A stretch of DNA of 64,000 nucleotides from positions 4,402,001-4,466,000 of the forward strand of contig OX337229.1 in NCBI GenBank assembly GCA_946965045.2, read 5' to 3'. The DNA comes from Epithemia pelagica (taxonomy: Eukaryota > Bacillariophyta > Bacillariophyceae > Surirellales > Surirellaceae). Shown here in pieces: positions 42,901 through 53,363 of the stretch (positions within the stretch are counted from its first letter, which is position 1; every line of letters starts with the position of its first letter). Below the pieces are notes generated by a model. That model was not told the DNA's origin and ran no database searches. It was given only the letters and a program-made list of their open reading frames with translations. Both the position numbers and the translations under genes were made by a program.

Positions 42901-45635
42901 AAGAAAATGACGCACGCCCAGTTCCACGTGCCCTATTTGATGATGAAGATAATCCTTCGAACAGCTACCACCATATCAATGACTCTTCTATTTTGACAGC
43001 CGATGATTCGCCAGGCATTATTCAAACACCGATGCCTCCATCGGACCAACGAAATGGAATCAACGCTGACGAGACGAAGTCATCTGGAGATTTCGTAACG
43101 CCTGCAAAATTACGAAGGATACGAAACCGTGAAAGTAGACGTGATAGGGTGAGCCAACCTGTCAGTATTCCAATGCCTTTGTTGACATCGACGCCAACTG
43201 ATAGACAGAATGGTGGAGGCGTAACCAAGACCGCAACGGGTGATCACCATGTCAGTTCCAATAAACTGACTCGTCCATATAGCAGTAATTATGCAAACTC
43301 GAGTTCAGCGGCAGCGACAGCCACGACCGTCACATTGACGCCCTCTTCGCCAAGCAGTGACAATACACCACCAGAACTTTTGCTTCCAACATTACCGACG
43401 ATAGCGGCGTCCGCAGAGACGAGTCCAAAAAGCCTCAACACCGCAACATCTCCAAGATCAACGACCTTTCTTCGTCCATCGCTTTCTTCCACACATCGAC
43501 GGCACAGACAGCAGCACCTTGACGATAAAAATAACGACAACGAGGACATGCTTGAAATCCCATCTGGACGGTCGTCCCCTGGGTCAGCAATGCTTGTCCT
43601 TTCCGCTGCCACTGGTTGTGAGTTAGACTCGTTACAAGAAATGAACAAGGAGGATCAGGACACAGAACATCAAGGGTTGACTGCGCCTCATGAGTCGAGT
43701 CCCGACAACGACATCGGTCCTGTTGTTGCTTGTGAGTCCAATGACGATGTGGTTGCGGAGACCAATTTGTCCTCAGAAAACTGCGACGATATTGACGAAA
43801 ACGGGAGCCACCGTGAAAATGAAGAACTCCCTAACAAATGTGTATCAACCCCCAAAATGAATGATTGCTCTTGTCTGAGCTTGTCTCCAACTGCTTCCCT
43901 GGAAGATCTAGGTCTTACCAGCGCCGAAAACCCTCTGATTGTCATTGCCCCAGAAGATGAATCTATGAGTAGTTGCAGCAGCAACACTGGGGATCGTCCT
44001 CAAAGTCCTGAGCCTTTTGCAACAGCAATGAAAATGTTGTCCCACTTATCTCCCCGTCGAACAGATAAAGACGCAGCCAACGCCGCTGCGTCGAAAGCGG
44101 AACGACGACGACGACAACACCGAGAACGCCGTCGTCGCCGCGCCTTGTATGTTGGTTTGCAAGAAAATGAAGACTTCATGAAAAACTTTTTGTACTGCGG
44201 TAAGAAACGAGTACCTCCAATGGACTCATTTGGAACTGCTGGGATTGGTCCCGATGGAAAAGAGTGCGTAGGCGAGCCGTGTCATGACGATCGCTTTTGT
44301 GAAACCAACCTCGTGGCTTCCATGGCAAATCAGTGTTATGTTGCCTTTGTGTTGGATCCGGACGACAACGAGTCGTCAACACCATCGAAGAAGAATGAGG
44401 ACAGGGGTGCTACCAACAGTAGTAGTGCGCTGACCCCTTCTGTTGGCATTCCGACAACCTCCGCTACGGTGGCAACTAGAGACTCTCTGTTTGGAACGAC
44501 ACATACACCACATAGAGTCGAACCCGAAACGTGGTTTGATGTCGCGACTGAAAAAGTAGATACCGTTATTGAGAGATTGGTTGGATCAACACCACAAAAT
44601 GACTGGAACCTCTCATTTGAACCTCCGAGTTTACGCAAGATTGAGTGCCCTTCTGCTTCAGCCAAGGCGTTGTCAATGACACAAACAACCACGAGTTCGC
44701 GAAAGACACCACAGGACCCCTATGATCGGCATTATCACCACCACCATGCCATTCATGCACGACAGCGATGGACGGGAGGGCAACTAGATACGACTTTGGA
44801 GGAAGAGACCAATTACAGTGGAAGTCGGTTACTTACTGCATCGTCTTCAATGTCACCAACTAGCACACACAGCAACAACACTCTTCCTGCTGGATCGATG
44901 GCCCCAGCTCAGGGGGCGGTCTCCAAAACGGCTCGTGTAGAGAACAAACACGAAGAAGAAAAGAAAGAACCACCCATTCCGTTGCTCCAACACCAAGAGT
45001 CGACGCGGATGTCACACCACCATAGTGGGTATGGTTCTATTGCAGTTGGTCACCGAGGAGATAAATCCATGGATCCTCCTATTATCTCACTCTTGTCCTC
45101 GGTTCACGATGATGCATTGAACGATGATCAATTTCAGCTCATTTACGGCATGACGAGAGAAGATCATTCACGTCGACAAGAAGCTGTGAAACACACGCGT
45201 CATTTGCGTACGCGTAGTCTAGGTACTTTGACTACCACCCAATCCTTTCATGATCGCTTGTTCCATCACCAAGCAGGATCCATGAAATCAAAGATCCCCA
45301 ACAGGAACGATGGTCAACATCCTCTTGTAATTCCAACCAACCATCATCACAAGGACAATCAGGTTCTGCCGCACCATCATCATCAGCTTCCTTCGGCGCA
45401 TCCTCTTTATCACCAGGAGGATTCTTCACCTCCCCGTCGCAGTTTGTATCAACGTCGATCCCAGTTATTAGAACGTCGCAACTCCCGATTCGTGAATTTG
45501 CGACTGCGACAGTCCGCCTTGGGCCCTCGAACCACCTCGTTATCTCCTCCCCCTCATGGTCATGGTACCCACATGCACTCCGACGAAGAACAAATGGACG
45601 AGATGATGCTTCTCGCCCTGAACAAAAGCTATTAG
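39960..45635 (+). CDS. Very large, largely disordered protein of unknown function (1,891 aa)
   Basis: A single uninterrupted frame starting at ATG 39960. I do not recognise a family. Most of it is low complexity: Ser/Thr/Pro/His-rich N-terminus, acidic E-E-E-E-E-D near residue 270, and Ser-rich patches. A likely helix, E-L-R-H-E-A-L-I-E-M-A-L-E-A-E-R-A, lies near 577-595. A very basic K-A-E-R-R-R-R-Q-H-R-E-R-R-R-R-R run lies near 1378-1394. It is followed at about 1395-1465 by the most ordered part, with G-L-Q-E-N-E-D-F-M-K-N-F and five cysteines (C-G-K-K; K-E-C-V-G-E-P-C-H-D-D-R-F-C). That block is the best place to look for a conserved core. The C-terminus is His/Arg-rich. Length and lack of introns are unusual beside its neighbours. 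Confidence 0.8.
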   Translation: MTMTMRLGSNSQEQGQVITSLPGAPPNDESPHIHHPLVTRPGDPPFKRNRTTSDKPQLEDQSSSTNSSSSSSYRPRYPYPIQDATVTTDFVDAVITVNNDPNDLPRHARTQSHQVLPVHFSTTNNTSNHGARHVRNHSHHSVPLHPSTWAPSLVVSQPESSVPLPPPRIDPLTRPTGLAHSTSSASSSASSSPSSTCSSRKSQASAAVDAMLDARLQRMLDAPDPVPPSSLVVIGPLDENDHNDEAPPSGASVDHPVDLTWYRGPPEEEEEDVPGVVNDEMDTQHEFPLPLNQYHWQQDEMDDGVKIAANEVQKTRHFQNYEHHHHDDGAPGPMDPPGSSPLGQAPPPPNMDDNDDEEELHYARLETVPGRANPSLVGSSDRPSKRVDSRTLHSRPASIHKRPRSSSLSSTQHHRALTSPPTPPPTHSLHHPYSRPGLLRTPQRSVEMWKAHESPVESPRTQRSSSFFNPWAQPSSMAKTGLSSGVHMFTANRHDGPKSIYQQTWEHRQRRRQSLGGMNDFGGSGQGGVFTMGLFANQNHHITSTNDLHDDSDDEEDASSVDSETMLELWASKIRAELRHEALIEMALEAERAAESGQESFSLSRPWAYRENESENEEEKETDSKFEIPHHIRRRRPPHAVRAESSMAAISQSQELPPHSVLRRNASYTEGITPHPVPRLSVLSTSAQYSFVTGRTGSLTMTLGRKRQLRPPKIPIQELRNVDEVFPDLDNLHKNLQTHLARNTCREDCLFFDEQTEEVLTPVDDKGGPSAVKSSGEQDELSPLAAITTHRTKKTRNGEKDREATAAYKKPHERSFSINTANSSSSFLESFSFDLLGSAAAAGVSIIQCPSNMTKSEDEGDIFDSNDVGSGDGDNSTGGIGDLLANHIASSKLKPPPKREMLPGLEEAVEQLQQLVVAVGKLQPSAAAASAGDTAAKASSSSLLTNSPQRSSHANKLERQDSHEHFVIKTPTQQTRGQPTKENDARPVPRALFDDEDNPSNSYHHINDSSILTADDSPGIIQTPMPPSDQRNGINADETKSSGDFVTPAKLRRIRNRESRRDRVSQPVSIPMPLLTSTPTDRQNGGGVTKTATGDHHVSSNKLTRPYSSNYANSSSAAATATTVTLTPSSPSSDNTPPELLLPTLPTIAASAETSPKSLNTATSPRSTTFLRPSLSSTHRRHRQQHLDDKNNDNEDMLEIPSGRSSPGSAMLVLSAATGCELDSLQEMNKEDQDTEHQGLTAPHESSPDNDIGPVVACESNDDVVAETNLSSENCDDIDENGSHRENEELPNKCVSTPKMNDCSCLSLSPTASLEDLGLTSAENPLIVIAPEDESMSSCSSNTGDRPQSPEPFATAMKMLSHLSPRRTDKDAANAAASKAERRRRQHRERRRRRALYVGLQENEDFMKNFLYCGKKRVPPMDSFGTAGIGPDGKECVGEPCHDDRFCETNLVASMANQCYVAFVLDPDDNESSTPSKKNEDRGATNSSSALTPSVGIPTTSATVATRDSLFGTTHTPHRVEPETWFDVATEKVDTVIERLVGSTPQNDWNLSFEPPSLRKIECPSASAKALSMTQTTTSSRKTPQDPYDRHYHHHHAIHARQRWTGGQLDTTLEEETNYSGSRLLTASSSMSPTSTHSNNTLPAGSMAPAQGAVSKTARVENKHEEEKKEPPIPLLQHQESTRMSHHHSGYGSIAVGHRGDKSMDPPIISLLSSVHDDALNDDQFQLIYGMTREDHSRRQEAVKHTRHLRTRSLGTLTTTQSFHDRLFHHQAGSMKSKIPNRNDGQHPLVIPTNHHHKDNQVLPHHHHQLPSAHPLYHQEDSSPPRRSLYQRRSQLLERRNSRFVNLRLRQSALGPRTTSLSPPPHGHGTHMHSDEEQMDEMMLLALNKSY

Positions 45636-46757
45636 CCACAGTACACAAAGCAGCCTTGTTTGTGTGAGGTTGACGCCACAATTTAATGTTTAGAATACGT
45701 TTTTCACAAGACCAGTACATTTCATGTGTTTTCGGGCAAAGACTGGGTATATCATCCTTCTATTTCTCTCTCTTTTGTGCGCAAGAGAACGGACAATACG
45801 ACCGGTGCATCTCCCGTTCTTGTAAATTGGAATTAGAGGTTGCCTCTGGACTCTGGAATCTGGAACACCCTTGAGAGGTAGCTTGAAGCAACGAATTGCT
45901 CCTCTAGACTCCTTGCTAGGAGCACAAATAATAAGAAACCCACATAGCTCCTAGGAGTACCTATTAGGAGTACTACTCGTATTACCCTCGACATACTCGT
46001 ACGGTAGTCTTTTGGGGGGCTTACAGCAGAGTTAGGAGGTACGAGTACCTTCTACTCGTACGTAGGGTTAGGGTTAGTACTCGTAGGAAGACACTGACTG
46101 TGACTGTGAAAGGAGCTGTTATCTTCTTGGGCCCAATGTTGCCCCCCCAACCTCAACGTATTCCCACTATAGACAGATAAGTACTACAGATCGGACAGAG
46201 TAGTCGTCCCGTCGCAGTCCGCAGAGCGCAGAGCGTGTGTGGCGATTACATATTTTCTTGAGAGAATTTTTTCCCTCCGATCTCCGGATCTCCGATTTCT
46301 TGTTGTTTGCGTTTGTTTCACAACGTCGTTTTCCCCCATCAAAGAAAAGGATTGATTGTTTGTACTCCTCTATACTCGTACCAACACATCTCTATTCCTT
46401 CCTCCGTATAGTTTGCTTCTGATCTGTTGCTGGTCTACGGATCGATTTTGGAAGGAATCTCTGGTCGAGTGAGGGTAAGAGTTGTGAACTTGTGAAAATT
46501 TGATTGTCCCTTCCGTCCCAATTGGCATCTGTCGTTCTCGGTGCTGGTGAAACACATGAACGCGTTCGTAGACAGCCGTTTCCTTCTGTATTGATACAAC
46601 CCACTCCTACGGACAAAGATACCGAAAGACGATAGAAACCGACCTCCTTCGCTCGAGAAGAGTTATAGTCATCTTTTTCTCTATCAACCCCCATTCCTCT
46701 GGGAATCGGCTTCTTCTTCGTCTTTTTTGTTCCACAAACCAAACGACCACAACCACC
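45636..46757. other. Intergenic region with short repeats
   Basis: No gene is seen. Variants of TACTCGTA and TAGGAGTAC recur between about 45890 and 46090, including a palindromic GGTACGAGTACC near 46038. The last ~200 bp are pyrimidine-rich and likely form the 5' leader of the exchanger gene. Confidence 0.45.
46063..46077 (+). repeat. Short telomere-like TTAGGG tract
   Basis: GTAGGGTTAGGGTTAG is about two and a half units of TTAGGG, the telomere repeat reported for diatoms. It is too short to mark a chromosome end and lies between genes. Confidence 0.45.
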
Positions 46758-49210
46758 ATGTCATCATCATCTCCTTCTAAAGGACTCAACACGACAACAA
46801 CTATTTCTACTACCACCGCATCATTGAACCATTCTCATGCTACTGCTACGGCGACCGCGGCAGCGTCGTCTCCTGCTTTGTCTGCTGGAACAACAGCCAC
46901 AGCTTCCTCCCTGTCGTCGGTAGCTACCACTGCTTCCACCAACACAGCACCCCTTTCCAATCATAACTCAAATCACCACCCGCGTCTATCTCCGCACAAA
47001 AAGACACTGACCGGGCCATCATCATCTTCGTCGTCCTCATCGTGGTGGTCTGCCTTGTGGGCCTTTAAAGACGAACTCTTGGCCTCCGTCGACGTCTTGT
47101 TTCAATCCAAATTCACCTGGCTCTTGGTATTGGGACCCTTGGCCATTGTTGGTGACATGACACAGTCTATGGGAGAAGCGGCCTGTTTTTGTTTCTCAGG
47201 CATTGCCCTCATTCCCTGTGCCGAACGGTAAGAAAAGACAAGCATGTTAATTCTTGTGTGCGAATTTGGTTGTTGGCTTTTGTTATTGAGCATATGAGTG
47301 GTAGAGATCGGGCTCAAGGGCGTGTCTGCAAACCAGTAATTTGATCATATCAATAGACTCCTGGGCTCAGAGGAGACGCCACATATCCTGTTTTTTCAGG
47401 TCTTCTTACTGCTCCTGTCCTCTATCACGGCTTTGGGTTTGGTTGTTTGATTTATCTATACAGATTGTCGTTTATTACAGAACAAGTGGCGGAGCATACC
47501 AATGGGACAATTGGAGCCTTGTTGAATGCCACATTTGGCAATGCACCTGAATTACTCATTTCTGTCGCGGCCTTGCGAGCCGGATACTATCGAGTGGTCC
47601 AGTTGGCCATGCTGGGCAGCATGTTGACCAATATGATTCTTGTGTTTGGTATCTCTTGCGTCATTGGTGGATTGCGATGGCAAGTTCAAGAATTGCGCAT
47701 TACATCTGGCAATGTCCCCGTCGTCATGTTGCTTGTGGCCACGGCTGGCAGTCTCTTTCCTGCCGCACTCAAATTATCAGGACAGTACAATCTACATCAT
47801 CAAGGCCAATATCCAGATGACACAAGTTCTAGCACTGGAGGGAAGCATATCTCCTCTGGGGCCTCGTCGTCTCAAAGTGCTGTTCAAGGGACTTCTTCGG
47901 ACGACGATGATGACTTTGTCACACCGGCCGAATTGGCTTTTTGTCGTGTCAATGCCGTCGTTATGTTGCTCTTGTATTTGTGCTTCTTGTTGTTTCAACT
48001 GGGTACACATAAGGAAGAATACGATGAAGATGACATTGGATATCGGGCCAAACGCGCACGGCGCAACTTACTCTTTAGTGCTTTGTGGGAGCGTATCAAA
48101 CGCCGCATTGTGCCAATACAGTACCACACCGCATTATGGGGACAATCCAATATAGCTCCCAGTACCACTAGTCCACATGAGGACGGCATCGACCACGAAG
48201 ATGTACCATTGATTCTCAGGACCAATAATTCTATGGGCTTGGACGCGACGAGTGCTCACTCATTGCAGGACAAGGGCGGAATCGGTGCGACTGATTTGGA
48301 TTATAGTGAACGATCCTTCCAGAGCGACACGGTTGATTTGGACATGGCAGCAACGTCTGCCGTGCAAACCAAACGACGGAGAAGAGGAAAGGGTGGAAGC
48401 AGCAATCTCTCGAATCATCACCATTCCAGTAGTAGCCATCGTGCTCCCCGGCATGGCATTACGTCTCGCAACTACGAGAAATCCAAAAACTCGGATTCAA
48501 CCTTGATCGCTACCGATCTCGAACATGGTCGAGGCGACATTTTGTTTGACGATCAAGAGGCTGGTGACGAGACGAACCACAACAGCGAACATGTGGATGA
48601 TGATGATGACGATCAATCGCACAGCCACTTGCATCCTGTTCATGCCAAATCGGCACCCGTCATTAGCATGCGCGTCGGTATTGTCTGGCTATTTATCATT
48701 ACTGTTTGCATCAGTGCTATGAGTGATATATTGGTGGACACTATTGATGGCTTTGCGAGACGGTTGCGATTGAGCGAAGTCTTTACCTCCATGGTAATAA
48801 TCCCATTCTTTTCAAATGTTGCCGAACAAGTGAGTGCCTTTTTGTTCGCCTATCGAAATGAAATGGATTTGTGTGTCGGTGTCACTGTCGGAAGTGCCAT
48901 TCAGATTGCCACCTTTGTCCTTCCCGGCAGTGTCGTGATTGGATACTTTATGGATAGATCCATGACCCTGTATTTTCATGGGTACGAGACAGTCTGTCTG
49001 TTCTTTGCCGTGGTCGTGGTGGGCGCCATCCTACAGGGTGGCACTACCAATTGGATGACTGGTGTCATGCTAGTGGGTATTTACGTCATGTTGGCCAGTG
49101 GTATTTGGTTCCATGAATTGGAGAATTTGACAATGAATGGAGAAGACACGCAGGAAACCTCACATGTGGCTAGTCATAATGCGACACGAACTCTATATCA
49201 TGGCATGTGA
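46758..49210 (+). CDS. CAX-type Ca2+/H+ (cation/proton) exchanger
   Basis: It exchanges Ca2+ (or related cations) for H+, usually at the vacuole. Two exons, 46758-47227 and 47464-49210, with a 236-bp GT-AG intron; the phases fit (2 + 1), giving 738 aa. The junction gives I-P-C-A-E-R-L-S-F-I-T-E-Q, in line with CAX proteins. The first cation motif, G-N-A-P-E-L-L-I-S, lies near residue 178 and the second, S-N-V-A-E-Q-V-S-A, near residue 610, where G-N-A-A-E is usual. About eleven hydrophobic segments are visible. The N-terminal ~95 residues are Ser/Thr/Ala-rich. The loop between the two halves is very long (about 300 residues) with poly-Asp, S-H-S-H-L-H and basic stretches, far larger than the usual acidic loop. 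Confidence 0.9.
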
Positions 49211-49498
49211 GGACACCCTTGAGCATACTATCCATATTTGAGGAGGGAAAGAAATGCATCACACCTAATGATCATTGAGGACGGGAACAACTGCCATGAA
49301 AACGTGATCAACCCCTTTCTTTCCTCCAACATAAATACGATCGGGGGAAGTTGGGAATGGTTATCGTTTCCATCGAGATGTGAATGGTGATAAACTAAAC
49401 CAACGAAGCACGCCAGGTCTTCCTAGACACTTCACGGAAGGCGTACTGATTGGATTGAGGCTCTCTTCCTGATAACGCGTACTGATAGGTTATTCTGT
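49211..49498. other. Short intergenic region
   Basis: This is the 3' flank of the exchanger gene. Similarity to the TBL-like gene begins only near 49520. Nothing else is seen. Confidence 0.35.
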
Positions 49499-49507
49499 TC
49501 GAATCGG

Positions 49508-49972
49508 ATGAAGGGTAATTTAATGGAGTTGCGTCGTGATTTTCAGATTCTGTTTCCGGAAGTACTGGCACAGATTCCCTCTCACTTGAACGTCTCCATA
49601 TTTTGGCGTGATTATGTCCCTGTACATTTTCAAACCGCTCCCGATGGCGAATATTCGCCCTCGCATGTTGTCAAACAGGCGAACGAAGCAGCATGTGTGC
49701 CTCATTTGATGGCACCCCATACTCCAAGTATCGTCAAGCATGTGGTGAATAAGATTTTAGAGGATTGTGGACAACCCTGTCGTCGAATTCGTCGCTTAAA
49801 TGTATGGGATTTGTTGCGCAATGCACGGAATCAACACGCCGAAGGCTCTTATTGCTTTTCGTCCACTATTTGTGACTGCCGACACTACGCCATTCCCGGT
49901 CCAATGGATTATGCCAATGTCATGCTCTACAATCAACTTTGTATTGCAAGGAGGGATAATGAGAAGCACTAA
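49508..49972 (+). pseudogene. 5'-truncated copy of the TBL/PC-esterase-like gene
   Basis: The 154-aa frame matches the C-terminal third of the gene at 53364-54671 along its whole length. Shared blocks include F-W-R-D-Y, D-G-E-Y, S-H-x-V-K, T-P-S-I-V-K-H-V-V and D-C-R-H-Y. It keeps the Asp-His pair of the catalytic triad (D-C-R-H) but lacks the G-D-S motif, the signal anchor and the first ~280 residues. The frame has no stop within the match. Many differences are conservative, so it may be old or once functional. The 5' break lies near 49515. Confidence 0.8.
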
Positions 49973-50326
49973 GAGAACATATAGAATCAATCGGGTATAG
50001 TCTCGTCTGTCCTTGATTAGAATCAATATGTGTCATCGTGCTACTTTAAGGACCTAATCATTCAAAGCTGGCAACTGGACGACATAGCCTTCTCGTATCT
50101 ACACGTAGTATTCCTACCAAGTCATCGATTTGCACGATTCTTCATATTACGCCGTGAATGACAATGTCTTCAAAGAGATAGAGCAGCTGCTTGGAAGGAG
50201 GACTAACTAAATCATGCTACTGTCAATTTAGAGAGTTCAAATCTTTAGCATAGAAACTGCATTCGATGCTCTATACTCAATGAAGATAGATGAGCTTTTT
50301 TGTCTTTACGGGAAAAAGCAAAGCTT
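49973..50326. other. Intergenic region
   Basis: This lies between the truncated copy and the convergent minus-strand gene. No gene or repeat is recognised. Confidence 0.35.
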
Positions 50327-52433
50327 TTACAAGACGTTCTTATCACGTCGCTTCGATGCAGTCATAGGACTGTAAGCATTGTCGACAAAAGCATTTGTGG
50401 TATCAAAAGTCAGAAGGACTTCATCCAAGCTCATGGTCCTGATGTGTGACTTATGGTCCGCCTCCCCATAGCTCAGAACAATCTCCTGACCAGGTCTGTC
50501 GGGATGATACTGCATGTACATGACAAACTCTACATGAACAGTTTCATCCGTGTCAAACCACGGAGAGGCACAAAGCGAACGTTCTAGAGGGACTCGCGAG
50601 GACGCAATCTCCGTAACGCGAAAGGGTGGCTCCGCCTGTGTCTTGTAAAAGTAGTGTTCATAGAATCGTTCCTTTTGAGGTATTCCCATGATGTCGCGAG
50701 AAAGCCTGGTCTTGATGATGTGCAGAATCCCCAAATACGCGTCTATTCTTTCAACGTAGTAGGACGGCGCACCATTGAGATGAGTCTCTACCTTGTCGAA
50801 CCCAGATCGCTGAATTCTGCTATTGAATTGATCCCATAGCTTGGTGGAAGAGGTTTCGTACTGACGGATACACAAAACACAGTCTACTTCATCCAAATCG
50901 TCCATGCCCACGTCATTTTCACAAACGATGTGAGGCTCGATAGTGTAACTCCACAGCAAGCGGTCTTGGTAGACAAAGGGAGACCAGTTCTTGTCTTTGA
51001 TCGTGAACCAGTCGTCTCCCGTGAGCGCGGCCAAGCGACGATGAGAAGAATGGTCCTCTTCCATTAGATCCGGATTCGACTCCTCTGGTTCTTCGGTGAA
51101 CGAAATCACTTGAGCTTGTTGATTCTGTTCTTTCTCTCGTTGAACAGGAATGTCTCTTGTTTCCTTTTCCTCAAAGGGCAATGCTACCAGATGTGGAGGA
51201 CGTTTGTGGCATTTGACTTGAGCCACATCAGCTACCATGGGTGTCCAAACACGTCCTCTCTGACGTTTCTTCAGCTCATCTTGGTACTTTTCGGGATCGT
51301 GAAAGTACCAGCGAGTCATGTTGTGGTGCCGAAAAACGGGGGATGTGCCGTTGTTCACATTGGGGGTTTCGGATCCGTCTTTGTCGGTGCGGCTCATCTT
51401 CCATTCGCTTGGATCCAGAGCACCAATATGCATTAATTGAAGACCCAAACCCGATTCATCGTATAATTCGTTCCAATCGGCATTTCTCAGCACTTCAGCT
51501 GTTTGTCCCGTGATGATGATCTTGTTTTTGCTTTGCGTGCCGTTGTAGCGATGACTGTAGGGGTATTGCAACCGGACATCAAACCTGAAGTCATTTGAAC
51601 AACAAAACGTGAGTCAGCGCACATAGACGTTCGCTGATACCATTGCCTAGATGCACTTACCATGCCACACCATCGCTGAACTTCTCAACCCCGAACTCTT
51701 GTGGATTGGCATTTATTGCTTCTCTAGGTGCCTCCTCTGTAGACTTCGACGGCAAACTGCCCAGCAGCTCCGCAGCTAAATCCCCCTGAGCCTTTGGTGA
51801 AAGGACTTGTAACTCACCATTTTGTGGGTGATATTGACCGAGGAGGGTTTGATCGGCGAATTTGTCTCCGTGAATCTTGAGACAGTTGTACAACGCCTTC
51901 TTCTCGTTCGTGTTGCTGTCGCCGTCTTCCGAAAGGGCAAATGGTGCACACTCTCCACCGTACACCCACGACATACGCGCGGCGAACAACCGGGTGCCAT
52001 CCTCCAGTTCCAGGACTGATGGGTTGTAGATATATCCAAAGTCAACAGGTACGTGATGTTTCAATGGACGTTCCCCCATGCGCCAGGGATCCCGCCATGT
52101 CAGTAAGGCTGGGACGTCAGAGACCTTGAGGAGTTGGTCATGTGATCCATATGAAGACGTGGAGCTCTGCTTGGCATTTCTGATCATGGTTGTGGAGCGG
52201 TGGCGCAGATAGATGGTACTAGTGGTTAGACTTTCTGAGCCACTGTGGTAGTCCTCCTCCCGGCCCAACCAGTCGGGGACTGGAGGTTCATGATAGAAAA
52301 AGACCAACAGGGGTGAGAGACCCAAAGTGATATAGTTCAGGGCTGTTAAGGCTGCGTTGAACCAGCATACCAAGGACCAAAACAATTTCGCCCTTTTACG
52401 TTGAGGACTTGTGCAAATCATTGTCATTATCAT
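50327..52433 (-). CDS. Membrane-anchored protein with predicted glycosidase-like beta-propeller
   Basis: Two exons, 52433-51661 and 51584-50327, with a 76-bp GT-AG intron; the phases fit (2 + 1), giving 676 aa. One hydrophobic anchor at about residues 18-48 suggests a type II Golgi or endomembrane protein. The lumenal part has spaced blocks typical of five-bladed propellers of carbohydrate enzymes (GH43/GH32/GH130-like): Y-N-P-S-V-L-E-L, D-K-N-W-S-P-F-V-Y, L-N-G-A-P-S-Y-Y-V, Y-L-G-I-L-H, and P-P-F-R-V-T. The D-K-N-W-S-P-F block followed by W-S-Y-T-I-E-P-H is the strongest. I infer a role in glycan synthesis or trimming; substrate and even hydrolase versus transferase action are open. It is divergent from the TBL-like gene. 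Confidence 0.65.
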
Positions 52434-53363
52434 CGTTCTCTGTCGATTGATCAGGCGAGGTATTCAGCTTCAGGTAGACCGAAAATTGTGTGCTTGTGAT
52501 CTTGTTGGACAAGGAGCACAGGTTCACTCGAATATCAAACCAGTAGACAAATGCTTTGATAATGGAAGATGCCTCGAGGCCCAGTCTTGTTGTCTGGATT
52601 TTGATGCATCGCCCTACTTTGTTGGATTCCGAATATACCGATCTTGCGAAATTGGCGGATCGACCTTGTCTCCTTTTCAGAAGGAAACACTCGCCAACAC
52701 AACGGCGCACTGAGTTGCTTGAATGGGAAGTCTCTTGCAGTTTGTGAGGAGTCCGCGTAACCGAGTGGTTCACGCAACGCCCAACAGGTATACGGAAGGG
52801 GCAATTTCAATTGACATGTCAGGTGACCCAATGTCTGACGCCAGAGAAAGCACGATCGATTCACACTGAACAATCCTCATCGATGAAAGTCATTTCGATA
52901 GCGAATCTGAGTAAGCGAGAATCACTTGCGACGGATCGAGAGTAGAGAATTCTGTACTGGTATGACTCTCGAACTCTCCCTGTCAACTTCGATTCCTTTC
53001 CATCGAAAAAAGGTACACTAAATAACAGGTACTGCATCGCACACCGCACACCGCACTATCAGTGCTACCATCATGATGGTGCCATACGGACTCACAAAAA
53101 AAAATGCAAGATTGATTGGTAATGTCGAACGAATCTTGCATGTTTAGACCATCAAAGGTCCTCACGGAATGTTCTGTCCAATCTTCCATTCGGATCTAGC
53201 CAATTTCCCAACCCTGCACGGTGACGCCAGAAGAAAATCCTCGCTGTTCATGACGCGTGGCCGATCAATAGTATGGTCCAATCGCCAACCATCCTCTATG
53301 CTCTCATAATTTGGATCTACTCCAACCATTGCGATTCAGTTCCCAGCAAAAACTAGAGGAACC
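52434..53363. other. Shared divergent promoter region
   Basis: This is 930 bp between two head-to-head genes (minus-strand propeller gene and plus-strand TBL-like gene), so it probably holds both promoters. ORFs at 52396-52873 on the minus strand overlap the first exon's start region and look non-coding. Confidence 0.45.

Noticed and set aside
46063-46077. Chromosome-end telomere
   Set aside because: Only about two and a half TTAGGG units between two genes; kept only as a telomere-like tract.
52755-52800. tRNA D-arm-like TAACCGAGTGGTTCACGC
   Set aside because: No B box or paired arms follow within tRNA distance.
53026-53060. Short tandem CGCACACCGCACACCGCACT as a possible array
   Set aside because: Too short and lacking spacers; a simple microsatellite-like run, not a CRISPR or functional array.
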